Origin: Ariolimax columbianus
Lineage: Eukaryota; Mollusca; Gastropoda; Stylommatophora; Arionidae
Direction of reading: 5' to 3'
NCBI GenBank assembly: GCA_036924085.1
Contig: JAVGWX010000005.1
Span: 74,124,547 to 74,188,546 of the forward strand
DNA length: 64,000 nt
Part shown: piece after piece, positions 1 to 11,105 of the stretch
Position numbering within the stretch: position 1 is the stretch's first letter
Layout of the letters: each line of letters opens with the position of its first letter
Made by a program: the position numbers and the translations under genes
Notes under the pieces: generated by a model
Databases searched by the model: none
What the model was told of the DNA's origin: nothing
What the model saw: only the letters and a program-made list of their open reading frames with translations

Positions 1-1374
1 AGCAAATGTCAGTCTGTGCTCAGAATGGCCTCTGCAGCATATGTCAGTCTGTGCTCAGAATCTCCTCTGCAGCAAATGTCAGTCTGTGCTCAGAATGTCC
101 TCTGCAGCAAATGTCAGTCTGTGCTCAGAATGTCCTCTGCAGCATATGTCAGTTTGTTCTCAGAATGTTTTCTGCAGCAAATGTCAGTCTTTGCTCAGAA
201 TGTCCTCTGCAGCAAATGTCAGTCTGTGCTCAGAATGTCCTCTGCAGCAAATGTCAGTATGTGCTCAGAATGTCCTCTGCAGCAAATGTCAGTCTTTTCT
301 CAGAATGTCCTCTGCAGCAAAAGTCAGTTTGTGCTCAGAATGTCCTCTGCAGCAAATGTCAGTCTGTGCTCAGAATTTCCTCTGCAGCATATAAAAGTCT
401 GTTCTCAGAATCTCGTCTTCAGAAAATGTCAGTCTGTTCTAAGAATGTCCTCTGCAGCAAACGTCAGTCTGTTCTTAGAATGTCATCTGCAACAAATGTC
501 AGTCTGTGCTCAGAATGTCCTCTGCAGCATATGTAAGTCTGTTCTCAGAATGTAGTCTTCAGAAAATATCAGTCAGATATCAGAATGTCCTCTGCAGCAA
601 ATGTCAGTCTGTGCTCAGAATGTCGTCTGCAGCAAATGTCAGTCTGTGCTCAGAATGTCCTCTGCAGCAAATGTCAGTCTGTGCTCAGAATGTCGTCTGC
701 AGGAAATGTCAGTCTGTGCTCAGAATGTCCTCTGCAGCAAATATCAGTCTGTGCTCAGAATGTCCTCGGCAGCAAATGTCAGTCTGTGCTCAGAATGTCC
801 TCTGCAGCAAATGTCAGTATGTGCTTAGAATGTCCTCTGCAGCATATGTAAGTCTGTTCTCAGAACCTCGTCTTCAGAAAATGTCAGTCTGTTCTCAGAA
901 TGTCGTCTGCAGCAAATGTCAGTCTGTTCTCAGAATGTCCTCTGCAGCAAATGTCATTATGTGCTCAGAATGTCGTCTGCAGCAAATGTCAGTCTGTTTT
1001 CAAAATGTCCTCTGCAGCAAATGTCAGTCGGTGCTCAGAATGTCCTCTGCAGCAAATGTCAGTCTGTGCTCAGAATGTCCTCTGCAGCAAATGTCAGTCT
1101 GTTCTCAGAATGTCGTCTGCAGTAAATGTCAGTCTGTTCTCAGAATGTCCTCTGCAGCAAATGTCAGTCTGTGCTCAGAATGTCCTATGCAGCATATGTA
1201 AGTCTGTTCTCAGAATCTCGTCTTCAGAAAATGTCAGACTGTGCTCAGAATGTCCTCTGCAGCAAATTTCAGTCTGTGCTCAGAATGTCATCTGCAGCAA
1301 ATTTCAATCTTTGCTCAGAATGTCTTCTGCAGCATATGTCAGTCTGTTCTCAGAATGTCCTTTGCAGCAAATAC
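1..1374. repeat. 35-bp minisatellite, 39 full units
   Basis: Units of 35 bp starting agcaaatgtcagtctg follow each other with no indel: starts at 1, 386, 841, 1191 and 1366 are all in phase, so 1-1365 is exactly 39 units plus a 9-bp remnant. A variant unit pair (agcatatgtaagtctgttc then cttcagaaaatg) recurs at 386, 526, 841 and 1191, that is 4, 9 and 10 units apart. Because 35 is not divisible by 3 and the unit lacks stops, all three forward frames read the same cyclic Cys/Ser-rich peptide. These open frames are by-products of the repeat. Confidence 0.97.
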
Positions 1375-2311
1375 GAAAAAATCGGATGTAGCCATTTTTT
1401 AACTGATGCGTCAATTGTAAGTTTCAATACTTTATCCACATTGCCAATTTAGACAATATTTTGCAAAATATCCCACAAATTATCTTAACCAAATTTCTTA
1501 ATAATCTGGTCACACTAGGCAGAGGTGTAACCAAAATATTTGAAGATCATGGATTTCTCTGTGTCGTCGAGCCCTTCAATTCCAGTTATTATTTATATTG
1601 AGCAGTATATCAAACCTTTGGAAGAGAAAACTAACATCAGTCAGGCGAAACAAACTGATTAAGATCCACACCTCTCGTATACTTCGTGTTTCTGGAAACA
1701 GGATGTGTCACATCAATCTGGATATCGAGGTGGGGATACACACTATGATCCCTATAGGGGTTATCCTACTGAAAGTGTTTTCCCTTCCCCTAGAGTCAGT
1801 AGGACCCAGAATCACCTTTTTAAGTATACTTTGTGAACTAAGAAGAGCCACTGCAAAAAGATATAAGAAAATTCTCCAAAGTACAACACTAATCCTTGAA
1901 TTTATGTAATCCACTGGACACTTAAAAGCATGTGTCTTTTGATGCATTTATCTTACAGTTTGTCTATCAATTATTGAATGTCATATATACAACAGGACGC
2001 ATATAATCCCAGCAGCACCCCTGTATCTCTAGTTTGATAAAGACCTATCAGCCTAGCATATCAACTAGTCTAATGTGAATCAGACATTAAATGAAACATA
2101 ACTATCAGAGTAGGTCCCACGTAGCCCGGGTAGACCACGGAAGTTCACAAAGTCATTCACAAAATATAATTATTGAACAACAGAAAAGTCGTTGTTCCTG
2201 TTGAAGTCAGCTCTATCAATTCTTCCAGGAGCCTCAACAAGGAAAACAAGGTAGGTAGGTTAGCTAGCTTAGCCAACAAGGGTTCGTCGTGCCAACTGGC
2301 CTAACCACAAT
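1375..2311. other. no gene seen; weak dispersed repeat
   Basis: AT-rich unique-looking sequence without a convincing gene. The stretch 1682-1740 (containing ctggaaacagg and a gaggtgggg block) resembles 10942-11003, which suggests an old dispersed repeat, but no family is recognised. Confidence 0.4.
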
Positions 2312-2479
2312 AAATCGTTGAGATCTATGATGCATGCAGTGAGGACGATGTCATTCCGAAATGTCTCAGTTATGTGTCGAGTGGTTGGTCAAGAGATGTT
2401 AGAATATGAAGGAGTGGGTCGTCAGAATGAATCGTTTAGACTCATGCTACATGTAGTGAGGATGATCTCATTCCCATTT
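2312..2479. repeat. two-copy direct repeat of ~55 bp
   Basis: 2312-2366 and 2430-2479 share the order aatcgtt-aga, atgcatg/atgtag, gtgagga-gatg and tcattcc with scattered differences. The second copy runs up to the 3' flank of LINE copy A. Confidence 0.6.
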
Positions 2480-2523
2480 GTTGTCTCGCCGCCGCGATTC
2501 TTCTTCTTCTTCTTCGTACGCAG

Positions 2524-5500
2524 TCAGACAGTAACCATTGTTTTTTTCGAAAAAAGCGGCGGTCATCCTGAGGCTGTCGCCACTGCCATACAGCTTGTCT
2601 TGCAGTTCCACTGGTGATGGCCACATCTGCTCTCTCTGATCCTCGTATGTCAGGCAGTTCTGCAGCAGATGTTCAGCGGTCATTTTACCAGTACCGCACG
2701 GGCATTCGTCGGTACCACCTATCTTCAATTTGTTGAATAGGTGGTACCTCAGTCTATTGAGGCCAGTGCGAAGTCTGAAGACAACGACCTGCTCTCTTCG
2801 GTTCAACTGGTAATAGGCATCGTTTTTGGTGTAACCAGTATGTTCGGTTTCCCATTTGGTCATGTATCTGGCTTTCAAAAGCCGTTTTGACTCTTCGTAC
2901 GTCATACTAGTATCTGTTTGTGGTAGTCTTGCACCTTTTTTTGCCAGTCTGTCTTCCTCCTCGTTGCCTTGGATGTTGCAGTGTGATGGAACCCACTGTA
3001 CCACTACCCTTTTTGGTGCGGACTGCTGGCACAGTTTGCAGAGTGCTGCTCTTAAGTCATTAAGCTCAGTGTTTTTCTGGCTTTTTAGCGCTGTGACTAC
3101 GGCGAGAGCATCTGTAAGCAGGACTATATGGCTTTCATTTTCATTGTCTGTCATTTCTTCCACTGCCGCCCTCAGTGCCTCTGCCTCCGCTCTGAAATTG
3201 CTTGTGTACTTACCAGTAGCGAATGACAGTGTTATTTTTCTGCCATTTGGTAGGTTCAGTAATGCTCCTGCCCCTCCGTTCTGTGTAGTGTTTGTTACAG
3301 AACCGTCGGTGTATGCATGGGTCCAGTCCATGCTTGGGTAGCTTTTCGATATGAAGCTTAGGGTAGTATCTCTCCTTTCTTTTTCAGTCTCTCAGTTTTT
3401 GTTTCCAATACCTGGTATATTTTCTACCACCTCTAAAAATATATCCTGCCTCCAGGTAGGTTTTCGTACAGTAGTGATGGGTTTTGGTGTTGTTAGTGCG
3501 TTTATGGGATCTTCGTGCATTTTTGCTTTGGCTATTTCTGCAAAGTTTCTCCGCTTTAGTTTCCCATTTCCCAAATTGTTTCGTCTATGGTGCATTGGAT
3601 GGTCAGTCAGTCTTCGGAGTTTCTCTGACTGCAGCTGGGCTCTGCAGTCTCTTCTATCGGTCATGGATTGCAGTTTTGGAATCTTTTCAAGTTCTACAAT
3701 TGGCGTTGACTTCATGCCTCCTGTTATAACTCTCATGGCTTGGTTTTGAAGTTTGCTAACTTTATCGAAGTTCGCCTTTGCTGCTGTTGTCCATGCCGCA
3801 ATGTCATACTCGAGAACTGGTCTCACTCTTCCAGTGTACAGTTTCTTTAGTACGCCTTCGTCTGCTCCCCAGCTTGTGCCAGCAAGGTTCCTCATGATTA
3901 CCATTCTTTCTCTGGCTGTCATTCGGTTTCTCTCGATCTGACTTTTCCATGTCATGCGCCGATCAAATGTGACTCCCAGTTAGGTTGGGTTGTCGTTTGG
4001 CTGCAGGAATTTGCCATTTAAGCTTAATTTGGTATTTTGGGGTTTGATTTAAAGCGAGAATATTGTGCATGTGGTTTTCTCCTCGTTTAGTTTTGACCAG
4101 CCATGAGTTCGCCCACTCTTCCAGCGATATTAAAGCCTGCTGCATCCGATTTCTTGCTATGGTGAGATTCTTTTCAGAGGTTCACATAGCCAGATCGTCT
4201 GCAAACATTGAGCTATGGACTCTCCTTGGTATATTCTCTGTAATGTCGTTTATATATACCAGGAAGAGTGTGGGTGACAGTACTCCCCCTTGGGGTACTC
4301 CCTGCTCGAGTGTCACCTTTTTGCTCATCTGCCCTTGTACTTGGACTCTGGCCGTTCTTTGTTTGAGGTAGTGGTTGATCCACTTGTACATTTTCCCACA
4401 AACATCACTTCTCCTTAGCTTGACTCTAAGTCCGTCTTTCCAGACTTTGTCAAATGCCTTTTCCAGATCCACCCAAACAGCTACTGTGTGTTTCTGTGCC
4501 TGGTAGGCATCTTCTATTTCCTGGGCTATGAGGATGACCTGGTCCTCAGTGGATCTGTGCTGTCTAAAGCCGGCTTGCTGTGTAATTAGTATTCGTTTTT
4601 CTTCCAGATGCCACATCAGTCTGGTGTTTATCATACGTTCCATCAGCTTGCCGACACAGCTCAGTAGGCTGATGGGCCTGTATCCAAATGGATCTTTTTT
4701 GTCCTTTCCTGTTTTTGGTACTGGTACCAGTATTGCGTCTTTCCATGCCTGGGGTTCTATTCCCCTTTTCCAGCTTTGGTTCAGGACCGATAGCAGTTTC
4801 CTCGTCGCTGTTTGGCCCAGCCCCATCAGCATTTCGTTTGTTATCCCGTCTTTTCCGGGAGATTTCCTTTTCTTTAATGTTCTCATGGCCTCTTCCATTT
4901 CGCTTATTGTTAATTTGGCCATCATGTGCTCTTCAGGTATTGATGTTGTCGTGCCCCTTTTGCTCTTCACTAATGTATGTATGCTTATCTGCAGGGACCT
5001 CGATGTGGTTTGCTCTTTCATAGTGATCGACAAAAGCGTTTGCGGCTTTCTTACCTGTGAGCAAGTTTTCGCCCTGCTTGATGGTAATTTGTTTGTTTGA
5101 CGGGGTTTCTTCGTTCATGGCCCTGGCTAGCTTTCATTGCTTGTTCCCGTCTTTGTCCAGGTTTAGGCTTTCCGTTTTGTTTTTCCAGCTTTATCTTGCT
5201 GTTTGCTTGAGAGTGTATTTGTATTTCGCCGTGGCGGCTTTGAGGGCGATGTTTGCCTCCATAGATTGTTCTCGCTCTACCATGTTCCTAGCATTTGTTA
5301 CTGCATCTTCCGCTTTCTGCAACTCATCATTCCAGTAGGGCTTATAGTTTTTCCTAGCTCCTCTTGGGATGGTTTCAGTGGCGGCTTGCATTATTGCCTT
5401 GCTTAGGCTTTCCACCATGGGCTTCATTTTGTTGTTTCGTGTGTTTATGGTTCTCACAGCCCATCTGTCAGGATTGCAAATCTGTCCCAGTCGGCTCGTT

Positions 5501-5797
5501 TATAATTCCAACGTGGGAGCGGTTTTGTTTCCTGTGGGCCTACTTCCATATCGATGTCTAGCCTGATCGGCCTGTGGTCGCTACCTGCCAGTTGGTTTAG
5601 CACCTGGCTGTAAATTTTGTGGTGTATGTCCTGTGTGGAGAAGGCCAAATCTGGAGTCGAGGTGGTATGCCATGTTCTTGAATAGAAGCTAGGGCTATCC
5701 TCCGGCCTATTGATTAGGGAGAGATTTGTATCTATCTCCCAATCTTCCACTTCGTCACCTCTGCTGTCTGTGTCAGAGTATCCCCATCTCTCTGAGT
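2524..5797 (-). pseudogene. LINE copy A polyprotein: partial EN, RT, RNase H
   Basis: This is the relic of the retrotransposon polyprotein. Open pieces on the minus strand are 5750-5454 (end of the endonuclease, with the SDHRPIR motif), 5457-5191, 5118-4933, 5033-4182 (reverse transcriptase palm with WVDLEKAFDKVW, GVPQGGVLSPTLF and FADDLAM), 4145-3963, 3955-3392 (thumb) and 3331-2468 (RNase H with YTDGS, AEAEAL, LTDAL, and the Cys/His motif CPCGTG...H...C). The breaks are small indels and stops. The N-terminal endonuclease half is deleted, so this copy cannot encode an active protein. Confidence 0.9.
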
Positions 5798-6880
5798 GTC
5801 ATACTTTTTTCTGATCCTTTGTACTGTCATTATACTGCGATTTACGTTGCACTGTTTCGTTAAGCCTGTGGCCCAGTGCATCCGATTTCAACACGCGTTT
5901 CTGTATGGATGCCCTCCTTAGTATGTGGCTGTCCCCAGCCTATCTGCAAGGCAGCAGTTGTCTGTGATCAGAGTTGTCTCTCTTATGGAAGTTGTCTTAC
6001 AGGACTAACGAGTCTTCACTACTCGTGTCTATAGGGTGCGGTGATGATATATGAGATATGATATGGACTATGTACTGGTTTGTACTAACCCGGAAGAGAG
6101 GCAGTCCAGTGTGTCTGTGTCCCAGGATCGTCACGTCCTGCCAGAAACATAGCATATGCATGTGAGTGGGGTATCTCTTTGCTCCCTTTATTTTCTCGGC
6201 ACATCTGCAGTGATGGTACGCCTAGCATTCCACGCCACCTGGGAGTTTGACACAATAGGGCACATGTGCAATGTCCGCTAGCCTGCATATATTGTGCGTC
6301 CATTCGTATGGCTGATAGCATACAGAGGTAGAGATCGAAGCAGGAGTGCATTTTGCCAGGGGACAAGCCTGGTAATGTCACGGAGATGTTGTTCGCCTGG
6401 TGTGCGGACATATCTCGTGGTCAGGGGCTGAGTCTCGACAGTTCACAGTGAGGTGGCTGCTCTACTGTTTACGACACCCCGACCAAGAATAAAGTCTTAT
6501 GTTGGTGGTTTCGCATCTCATCGCCGTATGGTGTGAATATCGAGCAGCTGCCCGGCCGCTTTGTTCGGCGGTCGGCAGAGACCTCTTTCTGCGGCTCGAC
6601 CGGGTGGGGCTGAGGCGCGAGCCCCAGGTACCGACCATATCGAAGCCTCCCATCGCAGTGGTGCTGAGATTTAGGGCGGGATTCCTGCTTAGAGGCGTTC
6701 AGCCGTAATCCGTCACATGGTGGCCTCGCGCCATTGGCTTATCAGCCTGGTACGTGAACCAAAATGTCTGCGGCTCCTCTCGAATTGAGCAGGATTACTG
6801 TAGCAACGCCCTGTCATTAGTAGAGTAAAACTGACCTGTCTTCCGAGGGTCTATTACCAGCACCCGTTCACTATTAGACC
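5798..6880 (-). other. 5' UTR of LINE copy A
   Basis: Noncoding leader matching copies B (13325-14330) and C (26557-27560). It contains the shared module (ggcccagtgcatccgattt, 5870-5888) at the former start codon and ends upstream in hairpin GGTCTA...TAGACC (6848-6880). Confidence 0.8.
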
Positions 6881-6881
6881 G

Positions 6882-7410
6882 TTAAAGGGTTCAATGTGCC
6901 CCTAGCAGCGTATGTTTAAGGGTTCAATGTGCCCCTACTAGCGTATGTCACAAGGGTTCAATGTGCCCCTAGCAGCGTATGTTAAAGGGTTCAATGTGCC
7001 CCTACCAGCGTATGTTAAAGGGTTCAATGTGCCCCTAGCAGCGTATGTTAAAGGGTTCAATGTGCCCCTAGCAGCGTATGTCACAAGGGTTCAATGTGCC
7101 CCTAGCAGCGTATGTTAAAGGGTTCAATGTGCATCTAGCAGCGTATGTCACAAGCAAGGGTTCAATGCTCCTGTGGCAGCGTATGTTAAATGGTTCAATG
7201 TGCCCCTAGCAGCGTATATTAAATGGTTCAATGCGCCCATAGCAGCGTATGTCACAAGGGTTCAATGCGCCTGTGGCTGCGTATGTGAAAGGGTTCAATG
7301 CGCTGCGGCAGCGTATGTGAAAGGGTTCAATGTGCCCCTTACAGGGTATGTCCCAAGGGTTCAATGTGCCTTTTTTCAGTGCATGTTAAAAGGTTCAATG
7401 CGTATCTCTT
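6882..7410. repeat. 33/34-bp tandem array
   Basis: About 16 units of gttaaagggttcaatgtgcc followed by cctagcagcgtat (33 bp). Some units carry gtcacaag in place of gttaaag (34 bp). Units become more divergent to the right. The array begins immediately at the 5' end of LINE copy A. Confidence 0.93.
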
Positions 7411-7560
7411 CTGTTTGATGAACAGTTCCCGTTTCGGAGTCGTTTAGTAGGTTTTGTAAATCGTAGCTTGGTTTCCAGTGAAGGCCTTTGCTGGGTCCAG
7501 ACATTACACAACGCTCATAGAGGCGAGAAATAGGTCCGGATGACTACATGAATCGAAATT

Positions 7561-8004
7561 TGTGGAGATGTAGAGGTTGAATCGAGTGTGGAGATGTAGA
7601 GGTTGAATCGAGTGTGGAGATGTAGAGGTTGAATCGAGTGTGGAGATGTAGAGGTTGAATCGAGTGTGGAGATGTAGAGGTTGAATCGAGTGTGGAGATG
7701 TAGAGGTTGAATCGAGTGTGGAGATTTAGAGGTTGAATCGAGAATAAACACCTCAAACACAGTTTGTGGAGATATAGAGGTTGAATCGAGAATAAACACC
7801 TCAACAACAGTTTGTGGAGATGTAGAGGTTGAATCGAGAATAAACACATCAACAACAGTTTGTGGAGATGTAGAGGTTGAATCGAGAATAAACACCTCAA
7901 CAACAGTTTGTGGAGATGTAGAGGTTGAATCGAGAATAAACACCTCAACAACAGTTTGTGGAGATGTAGAGGTTTAATCGAGAATAAACACCTCAACAAC
8001 AGTC
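7561..8004. repeat. two-tier array: 6 x 26 bp then 6 x 48 bp
   Basis: Units tgtggagatgtagaggttga+atcgag start at 7561, 7587, 7613, 7639, 7665 and 7691 (26 bp). From 7717 each unit gains a 22-bp extension aataaacacctcaacaacag+tt and repeats every 48 bp (7717, 7765, 7813, 7861, 7909, 7957). 48 bp is 16 codons, which explains the long minus-strand open frames rich in LHLHK and STSPQ. Confidence 0.95.
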
Positions 8005-8650
8005 TGAAGATTTATATGTACTGGAAGTGGTTACCCGATTTAAATATCTTTGGTCGATTGTCAGTGATGAAAGATCAAAATGTGAAGTGTTGGCCAGAAT
8101 AGCACAGACAATAGCGGCGCTTGCACGGCTTAACAAAATCTCGCAAGATAAACGGTTAGCACTATGCACGAAAATCAGATTAATGCGTACACTGGTCCTG
8201 TCTATATTATTCTATGCTTGTGAGACATGGACAGTTACAGCTGACCTTCAACGAAGGATACAGGCCTTGCAGATGAGATGTTTTCGAAGACTTTTAAACG
8301 TCACGTAAAAAGATCGATTTACAAATGAGGAAATAAGAGATAGAATTACAACAGCAAAAGGGCTTTTTGAAGACCTCTAGGCAACTGCAAAAAGAAGGAA
8401 ACTCGCTTGGTACGGTCACATATCGAGATCAAATGGTCTTGCAAATACAATCCTACACGGAAAGGTGCATGGCAGACGACGAAGAGGCCGTCCCAAAAAG
8501 AGATTGGAGGACAACATAAAGGAATGGACCAATTTCCGACCAGAATATTCACAGGCAGCGGCAGCTGACAGAGAGGGGTGGTTAGGTGTTGTGAGGATGT
8601 CTTCATGTGTGCCACAACGACCTCGCCGGTTACGGGATGACGTGACGTGA
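8005..8650 (+). pseudogene. LINE reverse transcriptase C-terminal fragment
   Basis: A single reading frame with two in-frame stops (8306-8308 and 8378-8380) encodes the C-terminal part of an endonuclease/reverse transcriptase of the type common in invertebrate RTE/jockey-like LINEs. Visible motifs in order are FKYLWSIVSDE (usually YLGSIVSDEG), LMRTLVLSILFYACETWTV, MRCFRRLLNVT, RKLAWYGHISR, GRRRRGRPKKRLEDNIKEW and PRRLRDD. The endonuclease and RT palm are absent, so this is a 5'-truncated relic. It starts right after the tandem array and belongs to a different family from copies A-G. Confidence 0.85.
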
Positions 8651-9544
8651 CCTGACTGTCTGATGTAAATATAATATCTCTCGTGAAGACCAAAAGCTTT
8701 CACCTCACTGTGTAGCACATTCCCTCATCAAATGCACACCAAGTCCTCTTGTACTGAGCCTTCCTTTCAAGCTCTGCCTGTTTCCAATCATTTGACTCGA
8801 GCTCTGTGTGTTCTGGTTTGCTTCTATCGCTCTGGCCATGAAGATTCCCCAACAGAAAATCCCAGATAATGTTATCAGATGGTTTCACTAATGTGTGATT
8901 ATCCAAAGCCAGTGTCTTTCCCACGCCACATGTTTCACTGCTATTTGTATAATTGTTTCCAACAATTTTATATTGTGATCTTATCAAACCATTTCAATCC
9001 CCGAGATCTGCAAATTTATTCAAATATTATTCCTGAGGAAAAAAGTTGAGAAAGGTTCATTTAAGTATAAACCATCAATTACTTTTGGGGTCGGGAATCT
9101 ATCGAATCATAGAAGCAGCTATTTCAGGCAATCGTGTTCAGAAACACATCTTATAGCACTTGACCCCATATCCGTAATGAAAATCTATTTGCGTTGGTAT
9201 ATTCCATGGTCTCAACTATAGATTAACGTTAGACAGCCTTGCGATAAAACGTGAATTGTTTGAGCGCTCGCAGACATTAGATAAGCACTACACACGTGTG
9301 TACTATTTCAAGCCCATGTGTACACCATGTGCATCATATATATATATATATATATATTGCTGAAAGAAAGTAGGGGATCCCTGAATTAAAATTATTATCC
9401 CAAATAATTCATTTAAATCAGCAGTTCTTTCGTATGTGCAAGTAAACCGGAACTCCACAGCGAAACGTTTATGGTAAAAACAGTGATTTACATTTAGTCA
9501 CGTGATGGTAGCAGAGCATGTCAGAACTCCATTTTCAAAAGTTC
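8651..9544. other. no gene seen; (TA)n at about 9338-9357
   Basis: Unique-looking sequence with no recognisable coding domain. It contains one short TA dinucleotide run. Confidence 0.4.
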
Positions 9545-10490
9545 CCAATGTTCCTAGCACCGCTTAGGTCTCCCGTTCGCCGATAAACACTCCAGTGCAA
9601 GCAGTGGCGTCTCATGCTGTAAACAAGGCTTTTTGGTGTGTTTTTTGGGACAATTCTCTGTCACTCCTGCTGAAGAGTGTGGGATAACTGCAGAAGGGTC
9701 TGAGGATCGGCTGGACGTTCTAGAACACGTCTGCTGAGGAGGCTCCACAAATGCTCAATTGAAAAATGATCGAGAGACATCGCTGACCATGGTAACGTCC
9801 GGACATCTTGCCTCTGAAGACGCTCATGGCACCAAAGGAACGATAAGGATGAGCATTGTCATCCTGAAAGATGCAATCACGTCCGCTCCATTGAGCAAAT
9901 GACACAACGATACACATGATGGTGTTTTCGCTGTAGTAGAGCCCTGTAATGTTGGTCTGGCATATATGAAAGTCGGTCCTGCCATTCATAGAACTGGGTC
10001 CAGACCATTACACTCCCACCTCTATAACAGTTGTGTGCAAGCTTTGCAGGAGGCTGGTAACGATTAACAGACACGTATTTGGCCATCTTAGAAATTCAGA
10101 TGGTAGAAGGACATCTGGCAACATTTTAGATCTCCATTGTTGATTGGTCCATCTCAGATGACGTTCGCACCAATCCACTCTTGCGTGTTTGTGCGGTAGT
10201 GACATGGCAAAACAACTTCCGGTCGGCAAGACGTCAGTTGCATCTTGTGCAAGCGGTTTCGTACTGTCTGACTCGAGACATTGATTTCAGTGGTCTGTTA
10301 AAGATACTGCAGCAGTACCATTTCGAGTCCGAGTTGTGGAGGTCTCAGTAATGTGAAGTTGGTAATGACGGCGAGTAGTGACTCTTGCTCGACCAGTCCC
10401 AGGCAAATCAGACACTGTGTCGTGATTGTGGTACTTGTTGTGTAGTCTACAGACAGCTGACTGAAACACTGAAGTTATGAGGAACATTCA
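9545..10490 (-). pseudogene. Tc1-like transposase relic
   Basis: Read on the minus strand, fragments follow the order of a Tc1-type transposase. An N-terminal helix-turn-helix segment contains SQSAVCRLHNKYH...VSDLPGTGR (10487-10287). Next comes the KHARVDWCERHLRWTNQQW region (10229-10008), then GGSVMVW (10086-9877), then FQDDNAHPYR carrying the second catalytic Asp (9989-9720), and a frame-shifted remnant of the IEHLW region. The first catalytic Asp region (normally SDESRF) is scrambled and the frames shift several times, so it is inactive. Terminal inverted repeats were not identified. Tc1/mariner elements transpose as DNA by cut-and-paste into TA sites. Confidence 0.85.
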
Positions 10491-11092
10491 TTTATCGACT
10501 TCCGTGCATGTCTTTGCCTATCCAACTTTGCTGTCCTGGCAAACGTTGCATGGCGAGAAAAAGAAATGTTCTCTCCTGCCGAGTCGTTTTAAACCTGTAC
10601 GTGGTGTGTAGTACTCAACGAACACGAGTTGCACTCATTTGGATGACAACAAGCAGTGTGATATCTTGCAATGGACCCTACCCTTTGCTTATCGAATTGG
10701 CTTATTCAGCACGTGCCACCCAGACAGCATCAAATTGCACATACAAGTGTAAAATAGTAACACAAAATAATTGTTTTGAGTTTTATTTTCAATGACAGTG
10801 CAGAAATAACTACATACGTTACGACCGCGAAGTCTTTGTCGGGGTCTAAGCCTAATATAACAACATATTTACAACAATGTATCAAAGAATAACATCATGG
10901 CTAGGAGAAACATTATGATGAAAACTCTTCCTCTCGTAAACGTCGGACTTACTGGAAACAGGCTGTGCCTCAGCAGTCTGGCCATCGAGATGGGGATCGA
11001 CAGAAAGATTCTCATTACTCTGAGCATCAAAATGAGTCCTGCATTGCACTACAGCTAGAATGGACCTGCCCAAATTTTAAAGACTGCATTTT
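10491..11092. other. flank of the Tc1 relic; no gene seen
   Basis: The first part is probably the noncoding end of the Tc1-like element. 10942-11003 resembles 1682-1740. No gene is supported. Confidence 0.35.
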
Positions 11093-11105
11093 GATTGAAA
11101 ACTTG
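11093..11105. repeat. target-site duplication of copy B, left
   Basis: gattgaaaacttg, identical to 20909-20921. It marks the upstream boundary of the rRNA-LINE unit. Confidence 0.88.

Larger units (their letters stand above)
2501..6880 (-). mobile_element. LINE copy A (I/Nimb-like, (GAA)n tail), degraded
   Basis: On the minus strand this copy reads 5' UTR (6880 down to about 5900), a damaged polyprotein and a 3' tail of GAA repeats (2501-2515). It matches copies B and C over its length, but about 540 bp corresponding to the N-terminal half of the endonuclease are missing at about 5795. There the sequence jumps from the endonuclease GDFN region straight to the start-codon region. The 5' end at 6880 is the last base of a UTR hairpin and abuts the 33-bp array. 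No target-site duplication was found. Confidence 0.9.

Noticed and set aside
1..1374. CRISPR-like direct repeats of 35 bp
   Set aside because: Units are contiguous with no spacers, and the window is clearly eukaryotic.
6..1452. Long Cys/Ser-rich plus-strand ORFs as a repeat protein gene
   Set aside because: All three frames are equally open because the 35-bp unit has no stops. There are no flanking gene signals.
7515..7999. Minus-strand repeat proteins of 142 and 151 residues
   Set aside because: Frames across the 26/48-bp array. The 48-bp period is a codon multiple and the unit lacks stops.
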